Assembly (NCBI RefSeq): GCF_013386115.1
Contig: NZ_JACAOR010000001.1
Span: 462,639-526,638, forward strand
Direction: 5' to 3'
DNA: 64,000 nucleotides
Source of the DNA: Pseudomonas gingeri
Lineage (GTDB): Bacteria > Pseudomonadota > Gammaproteobacteria > Pseudomonadales > Pseudomonadaceae
Shown here: positions 63,398 through 64,000 of the stretch, one piece after another
Layout of the letters: each line of letters opens with the position of its first letter
How positions within the stretch are numbered: the stretch's first letter is position 1
The notes under the pieces: generated by a model
What the model saw: only the letters and a program-made list of their open reading frames with translations
Databases searched by the model: none
What the model was told of the DNA's origin: nothing
Position numbers and translations under genes: made by a program

Positions 63398-64000
63398 ATG
63401 ACCGAATTCTGGGAAAACGCCTTTACCGAAAACCAGCTGATGTGGGGCTTCGAGCCGACCGCCTCGGCCCTCCTCGCCAGGGACAGCTTCGTGCGCGCCG
63501 GCGTCAGGGATGTGTTGATCCCCGGCATCGGCTATGGCCGGAACGCCGGGGTGTTTCTTGACCGGGGCATGTCCGTCACCGGCATCGAGATCTCCGATAC
63601 GGCCATCGCCCTCGCCCGCTCGCAACTGGGCCTGCAGATTCCCATTCACCAGGGCTCGGTCACCGACATGCCGTACGACAGTCGGCAGTACGACGGCATC
63701 TTCTGTTACGGATTGATCTATCTGCTCGATGCCGCCGGGCGCGCCAAGCTGCTGCGGGACTGCTACCGACAACTGGCAGCGGGCGGACAGATGATTTTCA
63801 CCGTGATCTCGAAGAAGGCGCCGATGTACGGCCAGGGCCGGCTGTTGGCAGAGGACTGCTACGAAAGAGCGCCCGGACTGCCGATGTTTTTCTACGACGC
63901 CGCGTCGGTCGAGCGCGAGTTCGGTGCCTATGGGCTGGCAGGGTTCGGCGAAATCGACGAGCCGGCAGGCGCTGGCAGCCTGCCGTTTATCCATGTGACC
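63398..64000 (+). CDS. Class I SAM methyltransferase, 3' partial
   Basis: 201 codons in the window. [20 protein letters not shown] carries the SAM-binding glycine motif in a GIGYGRN form (thiopurine/TPMT-like), followed by [20 protein letters not shown], and [13 protein letters not shown] further on. The frame continues past 64000. It starts with [20 protein letters not shown], a small-molecule methyltransferase N-terminus. Divergent from the glycosyltransferase operon; it could modify the same product. Confidence 0.85.
   Translation, partial: MTEFWENAFTENQLMWGFEPTASALLARDSFVRAGVRDVLIPGIGYGRNAGVFLDRGMSVTGIEISDTAIALARSQLGLQIPIHQGSVTDMPYDSRQYDGIFCYGLIYLLDAAGRAKLLRDCYRQLAAGGQMIFTVISKKAPMYGQGRLLAEDCYERAPGLPMFFYDAASVEREFGAYGLAGFGEIDEPAGAGSLPFIHVT

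Noticed and set aside
1..64000. CRISPR array, tRNA or rRNA genes
   Set aside because: No regular repeat-spacer pattern or RNA gene signature was seen.

Overview
The window looks like a Pseudomonas chromosome, most likely of the P. fluorescens complex. The evidence is high-GC coding with strong GGAG-type ribosome sites, a pyochelin-type salicylate siderophore operon, CstA with its YbdD partner, a DUF2790 protein beside a copper-type two-component system, and many TetR/LysR/MFS neighbourhoods typical of the genus. No rRNA, tRNA or CRISPR array was seen.

Layout. 1-9.25 kb: the 3' part of a salicylate/cysteine siderophore operon (PchF-like NRPS, then pchC, pchB, pchA, pchD), closed by a convergent TetR gene. 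10.1-15.0 kb: a small lipoprotein, then a NarL-type two-component system divergent from cstA-ybdD. 15.1-19.6 kb: nitrilase, MHS transporter, LysR regulator and a second MFS transporter. 19.7-22.2 kb: a heavy-metal-type sensor/regulator pair and a DUF2790 periplasmic protein with a Cus/Cop-like box. 22.5-26.8 kb: SDR, MFS, DJ-1/PfpI, SDR and HxlR, probably one stress or aldehyde-type module.

27-43.4 kb is an accessory region with lower GC and many unknown genes. It starts with a beta-rich orphan protein and a 5'-truncated pRiA4b ORF-3-like gene. Next come IS66 remnants whose ends form an inverted repeat around two passenger genes, and an IS5 remnant. After these lie a 677-aa protein with a PD-(D/E)XK-like patch, an orphan ParS/MbcA-type antitoxin, a 533-aa membrane-anchored protein, a DUF3800 protein, a PLD-like protein and a frameshifted CoiA/DUF6035-like gene. 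An intact IS5-family element of about 0.92 kb follows. The mix resembles a defence/mobile-element hot spot, but no known complete defence system is present.

43.5-54.7 kb returns to core-like content: a REC-PAS-GGDEF protein, an ACS-family sugar-acid transporter divergent from an NTF2-like protein with paired GntR-like boxes, and two TetR regulons with clear palindromic operators. An alpha/beta hydrolase, an isochorismatase-family hydrolase, an AraC regulator and a DJ-1/PfpI protein complete it.

54.8-62.8 kb is the most interesting locus. Six genes run in one direction: a GT4-GT2 fusion glycosyltransferase, a HemN-like radical SAM enzyme whose start overlaps the glycosyltransferase stop, two paralogous tandem-repeat dimeric alpha/beta-barrel proteins flanking an MFS transporter, and a TTG-start LysR regulator. 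A methyltransferase gene diverges from it and runs off the window at 64,000. This looks like an undescribed small-molecule or glycoconjugate biosynthesis/export operon; its product cannot be deduced from sequence alone.
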